A DNA stretch of 39,609 nt from a bacterium (GTDB lineage Bacteria; Cyanobacteriota; Vampirovibrionia; Obscuribacterales; JAKAZS01): positions 1-39,609 of the forward strand of contig JAKAZS010000017.1 of the NCBI GenBank assembly GCA_021815785.1, read 5' to 3'. Position numbers and translations under genes: made by a program. The notes below the pieces were generated by a model. The model was not told the DNA's origin and searched no databases. It saw only the letters and a program-made list of their open reading frames with translations. Shown one piece after another: positions 1-8,323 of this stretch (position 1 is the stretch's first letter; every line of letters begins with the position of its first letter).

Positions 1-2
1 CT

Positions 3-200
3 TTTGATCTTGGGATAGTTAGTGAAAGCGAATTAAGTGATAATACTGAAACTGACAATGTTACTAAAGATAGTTTAATTGAAATGCTAAATGTTGAATT
101 ATCGAACTTGCCAGAAAGTACAAAGCCTGATCAAGTTAAAGCACAAGAGCAAATTTCTAAAAATAAATTTAAAAAGAAAAAGAAAAAGAAAAAACACTAA
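3..200 (+). CDS. 3' end of a truncated CDS (window edge); C-terminus ...KNKFKKKKKKKKH, lysine-rich tail
   Basis: Open frame 3-200 ending TAA, translating FDLGIVSESELSDNTETDNVTKDSLIEMLNVELSNLPESTKPDQVKAQEQISKNKFKKKKKKKKH. Confidence 0.5.
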   Translation, partial: FDLGIVSESELSDNTETDNVTKDSLIEMLNVELSNLPESTKPDQVKAQEQISKNKFKKKKKKKKH

Positions 201-202
201 TT

Positions 203-1132
203 TTATTTACTTAAGATACCGGATTTTTGGATATGTTCACCATACAGCCTTAAAATAACAGATAACTGTTCACTGATAAGTTTAAATAGTTTATCATCAG
301 AAATTTTGAATTTATAATTATTTTCAGGACTAATAATTAATATTCCCATGCGTTGACCTGATATGTCTATTGGGACTGTTAGCGCATCATCGAAAATTTC
401 ATGAGAGACTTCAATATTTTCTTGAACCGGTGGCAATCCAAGTTGTGCTGATATGGCAATACCCATATTTTGCATGATGCGATGGTTATTCTCATTAGAG
501 GCATCAGTTATTATTGAACTGTATCTTTGCAGATTAACAATTAGTGAAACAGCTTTATAATTAAATATTGAGGCAAGAAGATTAAATAATTTATGAGCAA
601 TAATATTTAAATCCAAAATATCCTCACCAATTTTTCTTACTTCATCAATTATTGTTGCTTCAAATAATAATTTTTCTAAAATTTGAATCAAACGATTATT
701 GATTTCGTCCTGACTCATCAGTTCAGTATTGTCATTGATTAGTCTTAATTTTGGTTCATTGGCAATTATGGCTAGTAATTCACGAACTGATTTAATTAAA
801 CTAGGGAAGCCTGGTTCTTTGGGTACATAGCAAGATGCGCCAGACTTTAAACCCCAGAATTTGTCAATATTGGCATTTAATTTAGTTAGTAAAATCACAG
901 GGGTATCACTTAATTCGGCTTCATTGCGAATTAATCTGCAGAGTTGATAGCCATTTATTCCGTTCATTATTACATCAGATATTACTAGATGAGGCCGTTC
1001 TTTAAAGGCTCTAGCTATTCCTTCAGCACCAGAACAGGCTGTAATCACATTGTAGCCTTCACTTTCCAGACAATTTTTAATAGCCAAAAGTTGAGTTTTA
1101 CTATCTTCGATAACTAAAATTCGATATGACAT
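203..1132 (-). CDS. Response regulator: REC domain plus a C-terminal GAF-like region
   Basis: MSYRILVIEDSKTQLLAIKNCLESEGYNVITACSGAEG...PHLVISDVIMNGINGYQLCRLIR...PVILLTK has the REC pattern (ED, phospho-Asp in SDVIM, T/K). The ORF extends upstream to 1201 but ATG at 1130-1132 fits the REC start better. Confidence 0.8.
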   Translation of the reverse strand: MSYRILVIEDSKTQLLAIKNCLESEGYNVITACSGAEGIARAFKERPHLVISDVIMNGINGYQLCRLIRNEAELSDTPVILLTKLNANIDKFWGLKSGASCYVPKEPGFPSLIKSVRELLAIIANEPKLRLINDNTELMSQDEINNRLIQILEKLLFEATIIDEVRKIGEDILDLNIIAHKLFNLLASIFNYKAVSLIVNLQRYSSIITDASNENNHRIMQNMGIAISAQLGLPPVQENIEVSHEIFDDALTVPIDISGQRMGILIISPENNYKFKISDDKLFKLISEQLSVILRLYGEHIQKSGILSK

Positions 1133-1235
1133 AAATAACCAAAATATCCCAACAATAATATTAAATATTATAAGATAATTGTCTTTAATGTTTAAAGACA
1201 ATTAATGTTTTCTTGTTAAAAATTAAACTTTTACT

Positions 1236-2891
1236 TTACTTAAGCGATTTTTTTAAGGGTTGGTTTTTAGCTTTGGCATATTTGGCCAGTAAAGTTTCCG
1301 TAAGAGGGCTAGAAAGATTTTTAAACATTATGCGGTCGGCTAATTCACTGATGCTGGCTTCAGTATAGACATAATCAGGTACTAGGCCTTCAGGTTCTAG
1401 ATAGTCATTAATATTTTCGGCATCAAGTGAAATTAAAGGTTTATTATTGGGAAAGGTTCTTACACTCATGTTAGCGATTTTACTTATGTAAATAGGTTCA
1501 GGATTAAGTTTCAACCATAAAGGCTTAGAATCTAATAAAGCATTGTATTGTAAAACTATGTGGGGATGGTCCTCTTGTATTTGCTTATGATCAAGTACGG
1601 TAGCTACAATCATAACTAGAAGCGAGGGCAGATTGACACAGAGTTGAGGTAAGTAGATACTAGCGTTACGCATTTTATAAAATTCAATGGCTTCATTGGC
1701 CATGGCAATTTGTTTTGGCCAGCTCAAGCTTAAAGTATATTGTTTTACAATATCGGGCTCATGATAATTGATATTGTTTTTGGGAACGGGAATAGCTATT
1801 TTGTGTGGGTCAATTATTTTAGTTGGAACCTCTGGCTGCGCTCGTTTTGGTTTATCGATTTGTTTTTCTTTGTCGCTATTAATTTGGTCTTGAAGTTTCT
1901 TAAATTCTTGGGCAATTTTAAAAATGTTTTTTTTTTCAAAAGCCAGACAAAGTTCTGAAGGATAAATCTGTTTATCTAGGCCAGTATCCAAATTATAATT
2001 GTAAGCATATTCTGAACTTTCATCAAATTTGCCGTTATGATTTTCATCATAAAAAATTACGCCATTTTTGACTTGGCTAGAATAGCCTTTGTAGAATTTG
2101 CGGTTGTATCTTATGGCGTTAGGATCATAACTTAAATTGTTAAAGTCAATTAAACTTTTTCCAGTAGCAGCACTACCAAGATGGTAATGATTATTGCGGA
2201 TTAGTTCATCCTGGCTACCAAGATTTGGTGGGGAAAATAAATCACCAATAGGACATTCGTATAGTGAAAGCCAGGAAGTAAAAGGAATTGATTTAGCTAA
2301 ATTGGTCATTGCTATACAGGCTAGATTACCGCCATTGCCCCAGGCTAAAACACCAATATTAAAAGTCAGGGGTTTTACCGGTAAAATTTCATCAATAAAA
2401 TGACCTTGATAATCTTTTATTTTGCCAGCTGCAAATTTAAGAATATCAACTAGGGCTTTTTGGCAGGATAGTCCACGATTGTCATAGATGCCACCGGATT
2501 GAAAACTGCCCACCCCGCCACCAGGATAGGCAAATCTTACTTCAATAAAACCTTGTTGACTGGCGTGCGTTGTAAAGTTAAGACCGCTAGCACTATTACC
2601 ACCAGCTACTACAACTACTATGGGCGCGCCTTCTTTATATCGAGGTTTTAAAGGATAGATTAAATTAACGGCTAACCCTTTGCCAGAGCTTTCATTGGAA
2701 GGAACGTATGTACTAATTGAATTTTCTGGGGATAGCGCAGGAATTTTAAGACTAGCAGCCGGGATTTCTTCAGTTGAATTAAAGGCCAGAGCTAAGGTTG
2801 CACTGGATAATGCAAAAAAAAACAGAAGAATAGGAATAATCGACTGTATTTTTTTAAAATTAGCTATTTTTAAAAAATATTTATTAAGCAT
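1236..2891 (-). CDS. Possible independent start inside the glyS ORF: secreted alpha/beta-hydrolase-like protein (551 aa), alternative interpretation of the fusion
   Basis: In-frame ATG at 2889-2891 gives MLNKYFLKIANFKKIQSIIPILLFFFALSSATLALA|FNSTEE, a plausible signal peptide, followed by APIVVVVAGGNSASGLNF...VLAWGNGGNLACIAM, a hydrolase-like core. Confidence 0.45.
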   Translation of the reverse strand: MLNKYFLKIANFKKIQSIIPILLFFFALSSATLALAFNSTEEIPAASLKIPALSPENSISTYVPSNESSGKGLAVNLIYPLKPRYKEGAPIVVVVAGGNSASGLNFTTHASQQGFIEVRFAYPGGGVGSFQSGGIYDNRGLSCQKALVDILKFAAGKIKDYQGHFIDEILPVKPLTFNIGVLAWGNGGNLACIAMTNLAKSIPFTSWLSLYECPIGDLFSPPNLGSQDELIRNNHYHLGSAATGKSLIDFNNLSYDPNAIRYNRKFYKGYSSQVKNGVIFYDENHNGKFDESSEYAYNYNLDTGLDKQIYPSELCLAFEKKNIFKIAQEFKKLQDQINSDKEKQIDKPKRAQPEVPTKIIDPHKIAIPVPKNNINYHEPDIVKQYTLSLSWPKQIAMANEAIEFYKMRNASIYLPQLCVNLPSLLVMIVATVLDHKQIQEDHPHIVLQYNALLDSKPLWLKLNPEPIYISKIANMSVRTFPNNKPLISLDAENINDYLEPEGLVPDYVYTEASISELADRIMFKNLSSPLTETLLAKYAKAKNQPLKKSLK

Positions 2892-4961
2892 GGCTAAGAG
2901 TGAATGACGATTTGTTTTAATAGTAGTATCTTGATCATTCACCATAACGCCATTAAAGAAGTTTTCGATGGGTTCAACTAAAATTTTAAAACTAATTAAA
3001 AATTCATTAATGTCAGTAATGTTTTGAAAATTATTTTGATTATTCCATTTGTTAACAATATTCTTATTAAAAGACTGCCATAGTTCAATTTCATTTTTGT
3101 TAGTTAATAAGTCATTATTGACAGTTTTTACAAATTTATAATCAACAATATTAGCTACTCTGATACCGCATTTAATGATATTAAGATCTTGATTAGAGTT
3201 TATAATATTAGTAAGTGCATTTAAGCGGATAATGAAGCCATGATAGTCATTAAGTGGATTGTAAATTTCTTCAACTGCTTCAATTAAACTTAAATTATAT
3301 TTACCTTCAGTAAGATGTGCCTTAATTCTTTGATTGAGAAAATCGACTAAATCATGTTTGATTTTTGCTTGAGAATTTAGCACTTTTTCTTTTAGCTTAG
3401 GAAATTTAATTGAATTACTGACTAGTTCAAAGTTATATTCAATTAAGTCAACTATATTTATGGATTTATTAAATAATTTAGATAACTCAATCATAATGTC
3501 AACAATGCCTTGACCCTGTCTTCGTAAAGCATAGGGATCTGAAGAACTTGTTGGTTTTTTACCAATAACAAAAAATGATACTATGTTATCTAATTTATCT
3601 AATAATGCTAGCGTTTTACCCAAGGTAGTTGAAGGTAAACTGTCATCATTGCTTAAAGGTTTGTAATGTTGGGCTAACGCTGTTAAAATTTCCGAATCTT
3701 GCCCGTAAGCGTACCATGACGCAACTATACCTTGTAATTCGGGTAACTCTCTTACCATATTACTAGTTAAGTCTAATTTACATAAGTCAATTGCTTGGGT
3801 AAGCTTATCAAAAAAGGTTTTATCACTAAAGTGATTTTTTAATTTGCAACTTAGTTGTTGAAGACGATTGATTTTTTCACCATAACTGCCAACTTCGTCC
3901 TGAAAAGTTAAAGAATCAAGTTTTGTAGTAAGGGTAGCGACTTTGACTTTTTGATCTTCTTGATAGAAGAAACTGCCATCAGACAATCTTGCCCGAATAA
4001 CTCGTTCGTTACCTTTGATGGTATTTTCACGGGCATTACTATTAGTGTTATTAGAAATGATTATAAAATAGGGTAATAACTTGTCATCTTCATCAAATAC
4101 TGGAAAATAACGCTGGTGATGAATCATTATCGTAGTAATTAAAAGCTGGGGTAATTTTAAAAATGATTTATCAAATGATGCTACTATAGCTATTGGATTT
4201 TCAACAAGATTAACAACTTCTTCAAGCAGCGACTTATCTGACTGAAAAGAACTAGCGCCAATGGTTTTTAAAGCATAATTAAGCTGTTCTAAAACTTTTT
4301 CTTTACGTTCGAGTTGACAGGCAATGACATTGGCTTCTTTAAGTTTAGCCAGATAATTTCCCGGCTTGTCAATAACGATAGGCTTATTGGCTAGCAGACT
4401 GTGGCCAAAGGTTATATTACTTGATTTTAAGTCTTCTAATTCGATATTAATAATTTCACTGTCTAAAAGAGCTAACAACCAAGCAATTGGGCGTTGAAAT
4501 TTAATTTTGCTATTTCCCCAGCGCATTGGTCTTTCACAATTGAGATCAGCTAAAACTTTAAGTGAAATCTGTGCCAGTGTAGATTTTAGATCACAACTGT
4601 TTTCATTGATTTGAGCAGTGGCATAATTATGATTATTAAAACTTTTAAAAATTATATCATTTAAATTTAATTTGTATTTTTTCATAAAACCAAGTAGAGC
4701 TGGACTTGGTTCTTTGGAGGAGTTGTAACAGTTATCCTGTAATGGTCCTTTTACTTCTTTGATATTTTTTTGAGGATCAACTGTAAGATCCTGAATTATA
4801 ATAGCTAGTCTTCTTGGTGTTGAATAGTTAGTAATATCGGTAAAGTTTAAACAATTTTCCCGACAATTCTTTTGGAATAATTCCAGCATTTGACTGTTTA
4901 AATAATTAATTGCACTGGCTGGTAATTCTTGGGTGCCAATTTCAAAAAGATAATCTGACAT
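1236..4961 (-). CDS. glyS: Glycyl-tRNA synthetase beta subunit (residues about 1-706) read in frame into a signal-peptide-bearing hydrolase-like protein
   Basis: N-terminus MSDYLFEIGTQELPASAINYL..., then TPRRLAIIIQDL, MRWGNSKIKFQRPIAWLLALLD, HHQRYFPVFDEDDKLLPYFIIISN, LDKLDNIVSFFVIGKKPTSSSDPYALRRQGQGIV are GlyS hallmarks. The GlyS-like C-terminus ends near ...YFLKIANFKKIQ with no stop before the next domain. Confidence 0.85.
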   Translation of the reverse strand: MSDYLFEIGTQELPASAINYLNSQMLELFQKNCRENCLNFTDITNYSTPRRLAIIIQDLTVDPQKNIKEVKGPLQDNCYNSSKEPSPALLGFMKKYKLNLNDIIFKSFNNHNYATAQINENSCDLKSTLAQISLKVLADLNCERPMRWGNSKIKFQRPIAWLLALLDSEIINIELEDLKSSNITFGHSLLANKPIVIDKPGNYLAKLKEANVIACQLERKEKVLEQLNYALKTIGASSFQSDKSLLEEVVNLVENPIAIVASFDKSFLKLPQLLITTIMIHHQRYFPVFDEDDKLLPYFIIISNNTNSNARENTIKGNERVIRARLSDGSFFYQEDQKVKVATLTTKLDSLTFQDEVGSYGEKINRLQQLSCKLKNHFSDKTFFDKLTQAIDLCKLDLTSNMVRELPELQGIVASWYAYGQDSEILTALAQHYKPLSNDDSLPSTTLGKTLALLDKLDNIVSFFVIGKKPTSSSDPYALRRQGQGIVDIMIELSKLFNKSINIVDLIEYNFELVSNSIKFPKLKEKVLNSQAKIKHDLVDFLNQRIKAHLTEGKYNLSLIEAVEEIYNPLNDYHGFIIRLNALTNIINSNQDLNIIKCGIRVANIVDYKFVKTVNNDLLTNKNEIELWQSFNKNIVNKWNNQNNFQNITDINEFLISFKILVEPIENFFNGVMVNDQDTTIKTNRHSLLAMLNKYFLKIANFKKIQSIIPILLFFFALSSATLALAFNSTEEIPAASLKIPALSPENSISTYVPSNESSGKGLAVNLIYPLKPRYKEGAPIVVVVAGGNSASGLNFTTHASQQGFIEVRFAYPGGGVGSFQSGGIYDNRGLSCQKALVDILKFAAGKIKDYQGHFIDEILPVKPLTFNIGVLAWGNGGNLACIAMTNLAKSIPFTSWLSLYECPIGDLFSPPNLGSQDELIRNNHYHLGSAATGKSLIDFNNLSYDPNAIRYNRKFYKGYSSQVKNGVIFYDENHNGKFDESSEYAYNYNLDTGLDKQIYPSELCLAFEKKNIFKIAQEFKKLQDQINSDKEKQIDKPKRAQPEVPTKIIDPHKIAIPVPKNNINYHEPDIVKQYTLSLSWPKQIAMANEAIEFYKMRNASIYLPQLCVNLPSLLVMIVATVLDHKQIQEDHPHIVLQYNALLDSKPLWLKLNPEPIYISKIANMSVRTFPNNKPLISLDAENINDYLEPEGLVPDYVYTEASISELADRIMFKNLSSPLTETLLAKYAKAKNQPLKKSLK

Positions 4962-5043
4962 TAATTTTGCCTCAAATTTTTTAGGATAAAAAAATTATAT
5001 ATTTAAAATAATTAATTTATGGATAATATTAAGGAATTTGATT

Positions 5044-6297
5044 TTACTTATTAGCGTTGTTAACAATCGTAAAGCCAATAAGAATTAAAGCAATGACGAC
5101 TAAGACAATACCTATAATCATTGTACTAGAAATATTAAATTTTGTGGCCTTAATATTATGTTTTGAGTTTTTACTGACTGGTTTTAAGTTATTGCCGGAT
5201 GACTTAGCTGGTGGTAGCGGCAATTTGTCAGTTGAACTGTCGTCAGCTGTTTCAACATTAAAAATCTTTAGACGTGATGATGTTTTTAATTGTTTTCTCG
5301 CTAAATTATTAAGCGCCAAGATGTCAATGCTTAATAAGGCCTGTTTAAGTTCCAGCATGGTTTGATATCGGTTAGCAGGCATTTTATTTAAAGACTTTAA
5401 GACGACTTGTTCGAGGTTTTGAGGCAGATTAATTTCCGGATTGATTTCCTGAAAACTTGGGGGCTCTTTGGATACATGCATATGCATAGTTTCAACTACC
5501 GTATGGCCATAAATTGGCGGTTCACCCGTTAAAGCTTCAAACATGACAATGCCAAGGGCATAAATATCGCTGCGAAAGTCTACGGTTACGCCAAGGCATT
5601 GTTCGGGGCTCATGTAAATTGGCGAGCCAAACACGTCGCCGGTTTGGGTCAAACTCATTGAAGGACGATCCGCTGAAGGCAAAAGCTTGGCAATGCCAAA
5701 ATCTACTACCTTAACAAAATTTTCCTGACCATCCTGATTTAAAACCATAATATTACTGGATTTTAAATCTCGATGGATAATGCCATTTTGATGCGCAACG
5801 CTTAAGGCATCACAGACTTGCGTGAAGATTTTAATAGCTTGAATGGGGTTAATTGGACCCTTTTTTTTAATTAATTCGCTTAAAGACTCACCTTCAATAC
5901 ATTCCATGGCAATAAACAATTGGTGGGTAAGCGTGCTAACCCCTAAATCGTGAACTTTAACTAAATTAGGATGATGCATTGAACTTATGGCTTTTCCTTC
6001 TAGGATAAATCGTTTACTGGCTTGAGCATCAGAAATCAAATCAGGATTCATAACTTTAACCGCCAGAATCTCATTATTAAATAAAAATTTGGCTTTATAA
6101 ACAGTACTCATTCCACCTCGACCCAATTCACTCAATAATTCATATTGGTCATTTAATGTGGATCCAACCGAAATTTCATCTTTAATAGCCATTAACATCG
6201 TCTTGTCATTAGGACAAACTAAACTACTGGTAATTAGTTCCAGATGACAAGCAGGGCATTTTTTTTTAATTTCACGGTTTTGTGGCGAAGTGGTCAA
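5044..6297 (-). CDS. Ser/Thr protein kinase with N-terminal zinc ribbon and C-terminal TM anchor
   Basis: CPACHLELITSSLVCPNDK zinc-ribbon-like; LGRGGMSTVYKAK, IIHRDLKSSNIMV, VVDFGIAKLL, FGSPIYMSPEQ kinase motifs; C-terminal MIIGIVLVVIALILIGFTIV TM. Confidence 0.93.
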   Translation of the reverse strand: MTTSPQNREIKKKCPACHLELITSSLVCPNDKTMLMAIKDEISVGSTLNDQYELLSELGRGGMSTVYKAKFLFNNEILAVKVMNPDLISDAQASKRFILEGKAISSMHHPNLVKVHDLGVSTLTHQLFIAMECIEGESLSELIKKKGPINPIQAIKIFTQVCDALSVAHQNGIIHRDLKSSNIMVLNQDGQENFVKVVDFGIAKLLPSADRPSMSLTQTGDVFGSPIYMSPEQCLGVTVDFRSDIYALGIVMFEALTGEPPIYGHTVVETMHMHVSKEPPSFQEINPEINLPQNLEQVVLKSLNKMPANRYQTMLELKQALLSIDILALNNLARKQLKTSSRLKIFNVETADDSSTDKLPLPPAKSSGNNLKPVSKNSKHNIKATKFNISSTMIIGIVLVVIALILIGFTIVNNANK

Positions 6298-6457
6298 AAT
6301 TTTTCCTAAAATAGCTATTAATATTTTAAAAAACTAGTAGAATAATATCTTAATTTCAATAAATTTGTTTAACTATTTTACAATTGACAACTAAGACGCT
6401 GATTTATAATATTAAAAGTTGTAAATACTCTTACATTTTTTCTTTTTAAAAAAGGAT

Positions 6458-8314
6458 ATGGTGCCTAAAATTCCTGAAATTATTGATTCTGCTACCACTG
6501 ACTCAAATATTAATACCAATATTTCTGAACAAACTTGGTATGAAAAGGTATATCAAGGTGACAATGTCCCCCAACTGACTTTTAGAGCGATTCTTATGGG
6601 TGGCATTCTTGGCTCAATAATGTCCATTTCTAATCTGTATACCTCAATTAAAATTGGCTGGGGTTTTGGTGTGGCAATTACGGCTTGCGTTTTATCTTTT
6701 GTTAGTTGGAATTTTTTTCGCTTAATTTTTCCCAAATTATCGCAAATGACAATTTTAGAAAACAATTGTATGCAGTCCACCGCTTCAGCAGCAGGTTATT
6801 CAACTGGATCGACAATTGGAACAGCTTTTGGAGCTTTATTACTTATTACCGGTGTTCACGTTAATTTTTACCTTATGCTAGCCTGGACATTTTTGACAGC
6901 TTGTCTTGGTGTGTTTTTAGCGGTGCCAATGAAACGGCAAATGATTAATCGTGAGCAATTAACTTTTCCTAGCGGTATTGCTGCAGCGCAAACTTTAAAA
7001 AGTCTGTATGCTCAGAGTAAAGAATCTTTGAATCAGGCAAGGTCTTTGGTCATTGCCTTGTTTGCCGGATTGGGTGTGGGTTTTTTAAAATTACATAATT
7101 TTAACTGGCTCATAAAATTACCTGAATTAATTTTATTTAAATTAAGTATTAATAATACTAATTATTCATCTTTCCCGGGATTTGGCTTTGAACCAAGTGT
7201 TTTGTTAATTGGTGCAGGAATGATTATTGGCTTAAGAGTTTGTGTATCGATGTTTATAGGTTCATTAATTCTTTATCTAATTTTTGGACCTTATGTAATG
7301 GGTATTCATGAAATTCCTGGTCCCCATAAGTTAATTGGTGGATGGGCTTTATGGACTGGTACCGCAATTATGGTTACTTCCGGACTTACTGCTTTTGCCT
7401 TACAATGGAAAGTAATTGCTAAATCATTTGATTTTAAGAAAAATAAGCAAAATTCCGATCAAGATAATCTTGCTAAAATCAATCAAATTGAAGTTCCAAC
7501 TCGTTGGCTAATAATTGGATTCGTGCCTTTGTTTATAGCGATGACGCTTTTAGAATATTTTGCCTTTTCCATATCAATTCCTTTAGGTATTGTTTCTATT
7601 GTTTTAAGTGCAATTTTAGCTTTAGTTGCTTGTCGGGCTACTGGTGAAACAGATGTTACCCCAATTGGAGCTATGGGTAAAATTACTCAGCTTACTTATG
7701 CAGTAGCGGCTCCATCCAATATGACGACTAATCTTATGGCGGCTTCGGTAACTGCGAATATTGCGATAAGCTCAGCTGATTTACTTACGGATCTTAAAAG
7801 TGGCTATTTACTAGGAGCTAATCCACGTAAACAGTTTTTGGCACAGTTTATCGGAGTTTTTTTTGGGACTATCAGTGTTGTTCCCGCATGGTATCTGATG
7901 ATTCCGAACAAGGCCGCCCTCGAACATTTTAATCCACCATCGACCTTGATGTGGAAAGCTGTAGCTGAAGCCTTAGCTCATGGTATAAATTATATTCCTT
8001 ATACAGCCCGCTGGGGTTTAGTGATTGGTGGTATTATTGGTATTGTCTTGGTATTGTTGGAAAGATATGCTTCACCAAAATTTAAAAAATTCATACCTTC
8101 TTCTATGGGGTTAGGTCTAGCTTGGATTATGCCATTTAGCAATACACTTGCCTTTTTCATTGGGGCTATGATTGCTTTTATCTGGTCGAAAATCAATCAT
8201 AAAAATGCTGACATATATAATATTCCGATTGCATCAGGTCTAGTTGCCGGAGAGTCGATTATGAGTGCAATGATTGCTATTATGCAGTCTTTTAGTGGTT
8301 TAAAACATCTGTAA
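6458..8314 (+). CDS. OPT-family (oligopeptide / metal-chelate type) transporter
   Basis: Polytopic; LTFRAILMGGILGSIMSISNLYTSIKIGWGFGVAITACVLS, LTFPSGIAAAQTLKSLY, GETDVTPIGAMGKITQL and GLVAGESIMSAMIAI are OPT-family signatures. Confidence 0.88.
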   Translation: MVPKIPEIIDSATTDSNINTNISEQTWYEKVYQGDNVPQLTFRAILMGGILGSIMSISNLYTSIKIGWGFGVAITACVLSFVSWNFFRLIFPKLSQMTILENNCMQSTASAAGYSTGSTIGTAFGALLLITGVHVNFYLMLAWTFLTACLGVFLAVPMKRQMINREQLTFPSGIAAAQTLKSLYAQSKESLNQARSLVIALFAGLGVGFLKLHNFNWLIKLPELILFKLSINNTNYSSFPGFGFEPSVLLIGAGMIIGLRVCVSMFIGSLILYLIFGPYVMGIHEIPGPHKLIGGWALWTGTAIMVTSGLTAFALQWKVIAKSFDFKKNKQNSDQDNLAKINQIEVPTRWLIIGFVPLFIAMTLLEYFAFSISIPLGIVSIVLSAILALVACRATGETDVTPIGAMGKITQLTYAVAAPSNMTTNLMAASVTANIAISSADLLTDLKSGYLLGANPRKQFLAQFIGVFFGTISVVPAWYLMIPNKAALEHFNPPSTLMWKAVAEALAHGINYIPYTARWGLVIGGIIGIVLVLLERYASPKFKKFIPSSMGLGLAWIMPFSNTLAFFIGAMIAFIWSKINHKNADIYNIPIASGLVAGESIMSAMIAIMQSFSGLKHL

Positions 8315-8323
8315 TTTAATTTT

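Noticed and set aside
203-1201. N-terminal extension MSLNIKDNYLIIFNIIVGIFWLF of the response regulator as a membrane anchor
   Set aside because: The internal ATG at 1130-1132 gives a standard REC start (MSYRILVIEDS); the extension is probably upstream non-coding AT-rich sequence.
1740-2907. Plus-strand ORFs 1740-1958, 2194-2403 and 2680-2907
   Set aside because: Antisense to the glyS-hydrolase ORF without supporting signals.
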